Assembly: GCF_052327305.1 (NCBI RefSeq)
Contig: NZ_CP182486.1
Coordinates: 1,054,001 to 1,118,000 of the forward strand
Direction of reading: 5' to 3'
Length of the DNA stretch: 64,000 bases
From: Sphingobium sp052327305
GTDB taxonomy: Bacteria > Pseudomonadota > Alphaproteobacteria > Sphingomonadales > Sphingomonadaceae
In this document: piece after piece, positions 60,420 to 64,000 of the stretch
Layout: every line of letters begins with the position of its first letter
Numbering within the stretch: position 1 is the first letter of the stretch
Notes under the pieces: model-generated
The model's database searches: none
Told to the model about the DNA's origin: nothing
What the model saw: the letters and a program-made list of their open reading frames with translations, nothing else
Translations under genes and position numbers: made by a program

Positions 60420-63400
60420 ATGCAGTTCCACCGCCTCAAGCTCACAGGTTTCAAGAGTTTCGTCGAGCCGACGGAGCTGACGATCGCGCCGGGCCTGACC
60501 GGCATCGTCGGCCCGAATGGATGCGGCAAATCCAATCTGCTGGAAGCCATTCGCTGGGTGATGGGCGAATCAAGCGCCAAGTCCATGCGCGGCGGCGGCA
60601 TGGACGATGTGATTTTCGCCGGCACCGCCAATCGCCCGCCCCGCGACTTCGCGGAAGTCAATCTAGGTGCGTCGCAGGAACCGGGCGAGTCCCTTCCCTC
60701 GGTCGAGCTGGGGCCGGAAGGCGAACTGGAAGTCACCCGCCGCATCGAGCGGGGTGCCGGCAGCGCTTACCGGGTCAATGGACGGGACGTTCGCGCCAAG
60801 GATGTGGCGCTGATCTTCGCCGACGCCGCCACCGGGGCGCACAGTCCCGCGCTGGTCAGTCAGGGCCGCATTGCTGCCGTCATCGCGGCGAAGCCCGCCG
60901 AGCGCCGTGCGATGCTGGAAGAGGCGGCAGGCATTTCCGGCCTTCATGTGCGCCGCAAGGATGCTGAGCAGAAACTGCGCGCTACTGAGGCCAATCTCAC
61001 CCGACTGGCCGATATTCTTACCGAAATGGAGGGCCGCGCGGCCTCGCTCAAGCGTCAGGCGAAAGCCGCCGAGCGCTATGTCGAGCTGAGCGAGCGAATC
61101 ATCCTTGCCGAGGGGCGCACGCTGTTCGCCCGCCACCGCGAGGCCGCGACCATGGCGGACGAGGCCGCGCGTCAGGCCGAGACGGCGGACGGGGCGGTTC
61201 GCGCGGCGCAGGAAGCACAGCTCGGCGCCGCCGCGATTACCCAGCAGCGCATCACGCTTCTCGCGCAGGCCCGCACCGCCGCCGCCGCGGCGCGAGACGC
61301 AGCCAGCGAGGCCCGACATCGCGCAGAACGTGTCGCGGCCGAACGGGATGCGCTCGTCCGCCGGCTTGCCGATGTGGACGCGCAGATCGCCCAGATCGGC
61401 GCGGATCAGGACCGCGAAGGCAGTCTCGCGCAGGATGCCGCCGCCGCCATCGAGCGGCTGGAGGCCGAGGAGCAGGCGGTCAGTGTCCGGATCAAGGAAG
61501 CGAACGCGGCCCGGCCGGAGTTCGCCACTCGCATTGCCGCCGCCGAAAGCGCCGGACGGGACGCGGACGTGGCGCTGGCCCAGACCCTGTCCCGTCAGGC
61601 GAGCGAGCAGGCCGAGCACCGCGTGGCCGACGCCGCGCTTGCCGCCGCTCGGCAGCGCATCCAGCGGATCGACGGCGAACGCCAGCGGCTGGACGGCGCC
61701 TATGCCGCCCTGCCCGATCCCGACCCGATCGCCGCACGCCGTGACGCCGCGCAGGCCGCGCGCGAAACGGCCCTGAAGGAACGCGAGGGAGCCGAAGCCC
61801 GGATCACGCTCGCGGAGACGGCGCGCAACGCGGCAGGCGAGGCTCAGGCCTCCGCCCAGCGTGCCGTCGCAACCAGCAAGGCGACGCTCGCCGCAATCGA
61901 GAGCGAGGCCACCGCGATGCGCAAAGCGACCGCACGGACAAGCACGGCGGATCGGGCAGTCGATCATGTCCGGGTCGCGCCGGGCTATGAGCGCGCGCTC
62001 GCTGCCGCGCTGGGGGACGATCTTGAGGCTGGTTTCGAGGCAGGCGCCGCGCGCTGGGCAGGCGCTGCGATCACTGCTCTGGACCCCGCCCCGCCGGAAG
62101 GCTGCACGCGCCTTGCCGCCCATGTCGAGGCACCAGCGGCGCTTGCCCGCCGCCTTGCCCAGATCATGGTCGCGCCGCAGGACGATGGGCAGCCTCTCCA
62201 CGTCGGCCAGCGCCTCGTCACGCGCGATGGGCGCCTGCGCCGGTGGGACGGCTTTATCGTCGAGGAAGGCGGCGCCGCGACGGCCGAGCGGCTGATCCGC
62301 CTCAACCGGCTCGATGCGATCGGGGCCGAACTGCCCGCCCATGAGCAAGCTGTCGCCACGGCCAATGCCACTTTCGCTGCAGCCGAGGCCGCGCTGCGCG
62401 ATGGACTGGCCGAGGAACGCGCGGCGCGTCAGGGGCTCAGCGCCGCGCACGAGGCGTTGCGTGCGGCCGACCGCACTCTGGGCGAAGTCGCGATTCTCAT
62501 CGAGCGTGTGGCGGAGAAACGCGCGGATCTGGACCGGCGCGCCGAGGAGATCGCGCGGGATCGCGAAGCCGCCGAGAAGGAACTGACGCTAGCGGAGGAA
62601 GCGAGGGCCGCCCTGCCCGATGCCAGCGGCACTGCGGACGAGGTCGCTGCCCTCAGCCGCGCCAGTGAGGATGCGCGGGAAGCGCTTGCCCGGCTGCGCG
62701 CCGAACAGGCCATGGTCGATCGCGCGATCGCGACGGACAAGGAACGGCAGGGCGCAATCCGGTCGGAGATTTCGGGCTGGCGCTCGCGCGCAGGCGATGC
62801 CGCACGCCGCATTGCGGACATGACGGCACGCGCCGCCAGTCTTACCCGAGACCTTGAGGAGAACGCCGGGAAGCCGGAGGAGCTGGCCCGGTCGCTCGCG
62901 CTGATCGCGGAGACCGCTCAGGAGCGGGAGGAGGCGTTCTCCGCTGCCGAAGCGGCGGAGACCACCGCCGCCCGGTCGCTCACGGACGCGGAGGCAATGC
63001 TGGCCGCTGCCAATGAGGCGCTTTCGTCCGCACGAGAGGCGCGCGCGGGCGCGCAGGCGAGGGCCGAGCATGCCGTGCAACGCCGCACCGAGATCGGTCA
63101 GCTATGCGGCGAGCGTTTCTCCTGTCCTCCCCCCGTTCTCCCCGGCAAGCTAGGCTTCGAAAGCGCCGAGGTCGGCACTCCGGGCGCCGAGCAAGCCATG
63201 CTCGACAAGCTGACGGCCGATCGCGAGCGGCTTGGCCCGGTCAACCTTGTCGCTGCCCGCGAACTGGCCGAGATTGAGGAAACCCTCTCCGTAAGTCGTG
63301 CGGAAAGCGAAGAACTCACTCAGGCGATCCACCAGTTGCGCGGCTCGATCGGCAACCTCAATCGCGAAGGGCGCCAGCGCCTGCTGGCTGCCTTCGAGGC

Positions 63401-63857
63401 CGTGAATGGCCATTTTCAGCGCCTCTTCACCACCTTGTTCGAAGGCGGCGCGGCGCATCTGGAGCTGGTCGATAGCGACGATCCTCTTGAGGCGGGGCTA
63501 GAAATCATGGCGCAGCCGCCGGGCAAGCGCTTGACGTCGCTCACGCTTCTTTCGGGCGGCGAACAAGCGCTTACCGCAGTTGCACTTATCTTCGGCCTAT
63601 TTTTAACCAAACCGGCACCTATCTGCGTGCTGGACGAAGTCGATGCGCCACTCGACGATGCCAATATCGAGCGTTTCTGCGATCTGCTCGACCGGATGGT
63701 GCAGGATACCCGCACGCGCTATCTGATTGTCACGCATAACGCCGTGACCATGAGCCGGATGCACCGCCTCTTCGGCGTGACCATGATCGAGCGTGGCATC
63801 AGCCGCCTCGTCTCCGTCGATCTTCAGTCGGCGGAAGCGCTCCTCGCGGCGGAGTGA
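60420..63857 (+). CDS. smc: Chromosome segregation protein SMC
   Basis: A 1145-residue SMC ATPase for chromosome compaction. The N-terminal head has Walker A GPNGCGKSN (32-40) and MGESSAKSMRGG. A long coiled coil (about 165-500), a hinge (about 510-620, APGYERALAAALGDDLEAGF), a returning coiled coil to about 985, and the C-terminal head with signature LLSGGEQALTAVALIF and Walker B CVLDEVDAPLDD follow. Length and order are standard. scpA and scpB are not in the window. Confidence 0.96.
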   Translation: MQFHRLKLTGFKSFVEPTELTIAPGLTGIVGPNGCGKSNLLEAIRWVMGESSAKSMRGGGMDDVIFAGTANRPPRDFAEVNLGASQEPGESLPSVELGPEGELEVTRRIERGAGSAYRVNGRDVRAKDVALIFADAATGAHSPALVSQGRIAAVIAAKPAERRAMLEEAAGISGLHVRRKDAEQKLRATEANLTRLADILTEMEGRAASLKRQAKAAERYVELSERIILAEGRTLFARHREAATMADEAARQAETADGAVRAAQEAQLGAAAITQQRITLLAQARTAAAAARDAASEARHRAERVAAERDALVRRLADVDAQIAQIGADQDREGSLAQDAAAAIERLEAEEQAVSVRIKEANAARPEFATRIAAAESAGRDADVALAQTLSRQASEQAEHRVADAALAAARQRIQRIDGERQRLDGAYAALPDPDPIAARRDAAQAARETALKEREGAEARITLAETARNAAGEAQASAQRAVATSKATLAAIESEATAMRKATARTSTADRAVDHVRVAPGYERALAAALGDDLEAGFEAGAARWAGAAITALDPAPPEGCTRLAAHVEAPAALARRLAQIMVAPQDDGQPLHVGQRLVTRDGRLRRWDGFIVEEGGAATAERLIRLNRLDAIGAELPAHEQAVATANATFAAAEAALRDGLAEERAARQGLSAAHEALRAADRTLGEVAILIERVAEKRADLDRRAEEIARDREAAEKELTLAEEARAALPDASGTADEVAALSRASEDAREALARLRAEQAMVDRAIATDKERQGAIRSEISGWRSRAGDAARRIADMTARAASLTRDLEENAGKPEELARSLALIAETAQEREEAFSAAEAAETTAARSLTDAEAMLAAANEALSSAREARAGAQARAEHAVQRRTEIGQLCGERFSCPPPVLPGKLGFESAEVGTPGAEQAMLDKLTADRERLGPVNLVAARELAEIEETLSVSRAESEELTQAIHQLRGSIGNLNREGRQRLLAAFEAVNGHFQRLFTTLFEGGAAHLELVDSDDPLEAGLEIMAQPPGKRLTSLTLLSGGEQALTAVALIFGLFLTKPAPICVLDEVDAPLDDANIERFCDLLDRMVQDTRTRYLIVTHNAVTMSRMHRLFGVTMIERGISRLVSVDLQSAEALLAAE

Positions 63858-63878
63858 GCGCGAAGAGTCAGAGCCGGG

Positions 63879-64000
63879 TCATGGATGCGGACGAAACCGC
63901 CCCGCAAGACTCCCCGCTAGCGCCGAAACAAGCGCTGCGGGAATTGCCAATAGGCTCAGGAACAACGCCCCGGCCACGGCAAGATTGCCCACGCCATTGT
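63879..64000 (-). CDS. C-terminal end of a hydrophobic membrane protein (partial)
   Basis: Only the last 40 codons are visible. They read, in part, LAVAGALFLSLLAIPAALV, SALAGSLAGRFRPHP and end at TGA 63881-63879. The sequence is one hydrophobic helix and a basic tail, suggesting a small inner-membrane protein, but with no identity. It converges on smc with 21 bases between stops. Confidence 0.45.
   Translation of the reverse strand, partial: NGVGNLAVAGALFLSLLAIPAALVSALAGSLAGRFRPHP

Noticed and set aside
60663..62450. 595-residue minus-strand frame inside smc
   Set aside because: Antisense to the coiled-coil region of smc, which has all SMC motifs. The frame has no family signature.
1..64000. 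Phage, transposon, CRISPR or toxin-antitoxin island
   Set aside because: No integrase, transposase, repeat-spacer array or composition break was noticed anywhere in the window.

Overview
The window is a 64 kb chromosomal segment of a GC-rich alphaproteobacterium, most likely a member of the Sphingomonadales. The evidence is the CtrA master regulator at the left edge, a crtY-crtI-crtB carotenoid operon, several TonB-dependent receptors, one with a FecI/FecR-type signalling pair, two proteins with PEPxxWA-CTERM sorting tails, and a Caulobacter-like oxidative D-xylose gene set. No rRNA, tRNA, CRISPR array, insertion sequence, prophage or clear pseudogene was seen. The content is mainly ordinary chromosome with short operons, so most of the interest lies in regulation and gene neighbourhoods.

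Layout. 1-4.5 kb: ctrA (cut by the window edge), a membrane acyltransferase, an RluA-type pseudouridine synthase coupled to arfB, a Pro-rich membrane protein and free methionine-R-sulfoxide reductase. 4.5-12 kb: a sigma/anti-sigma/TonB-receptor signalling operon and a large autotransporter. 12-15 kb: leuA, preceded by a leucine-rich leader peptide and mutually exclusive RNA pairings, then a type IB topoisomerase. 15-19 kb: a Fur-box-controlled small ORF and hypothetical gene, an SDR enzyme and a second TonB receptor. 19-23.6 kb: the sulfate activation operon cysD-cysNC-cysQ and a divergent SBF-type transporter. 23.7-33 kb: an adenine/adenosine deaminase, a GH27 alpha-galactosidase, a PEP-CTERM protein, an L,D-transpeptidase, the xylX-xylB-xylC cluster behind a XylR-like operator, and an M13 metallopeptidase lipoprotein. 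33-40 kb: a second PEP-CTERM protein, DUF418, BioC-like and GNAT genes, purL, and two small secreted proteins. 40-44 kb: a housekeeping run xseB-ispA-coaD-ppi-queA with a good sigma70-type promoter. 44-48 kb: a PepSY two-gene operon with a Fur box, diverging from a GGDEF-EAL protein. 48-54 kb: the carotenoid locus (crtY, crtI, a LOG-family gene, crtB, GNAT) diverging from a fatty-acid-hydroxylase-family gene and DUF2141. 54-64 kb: cytochrome c, an inositol-monophosphatase-family enzyme, pmbA, mutY, a DciA-like gene, two DsbA-family proteins and smc.

How the genes work together. IspA makes the C15 prenyl diphosphate that can feed carotenoid synthesis 10 kb away. XylB, XylC and XylX would perform oxidation, lactone hydrolysis and the second dehydration of a Weimberg route, but the xylonate dehydratase and ketoglutarate-semialdehyde dehydrogenase are not here. 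CysD/CysNC make PAPS and CysQ removes PAP. Iron is a recurring theme: two Fur-like boxes, PepSY proteins and TonB receptors. Three near-consensus CtrA boxes, upstream of ctrA, of one PEP-CTERM gene and of the GGDEF-EAL gene, suggest a link to cell-cycle control. The best candidates for new biology are the leu leader, the Fur-controlled small ORF pair, and the LOG enzyme inside the carotenoid operon.
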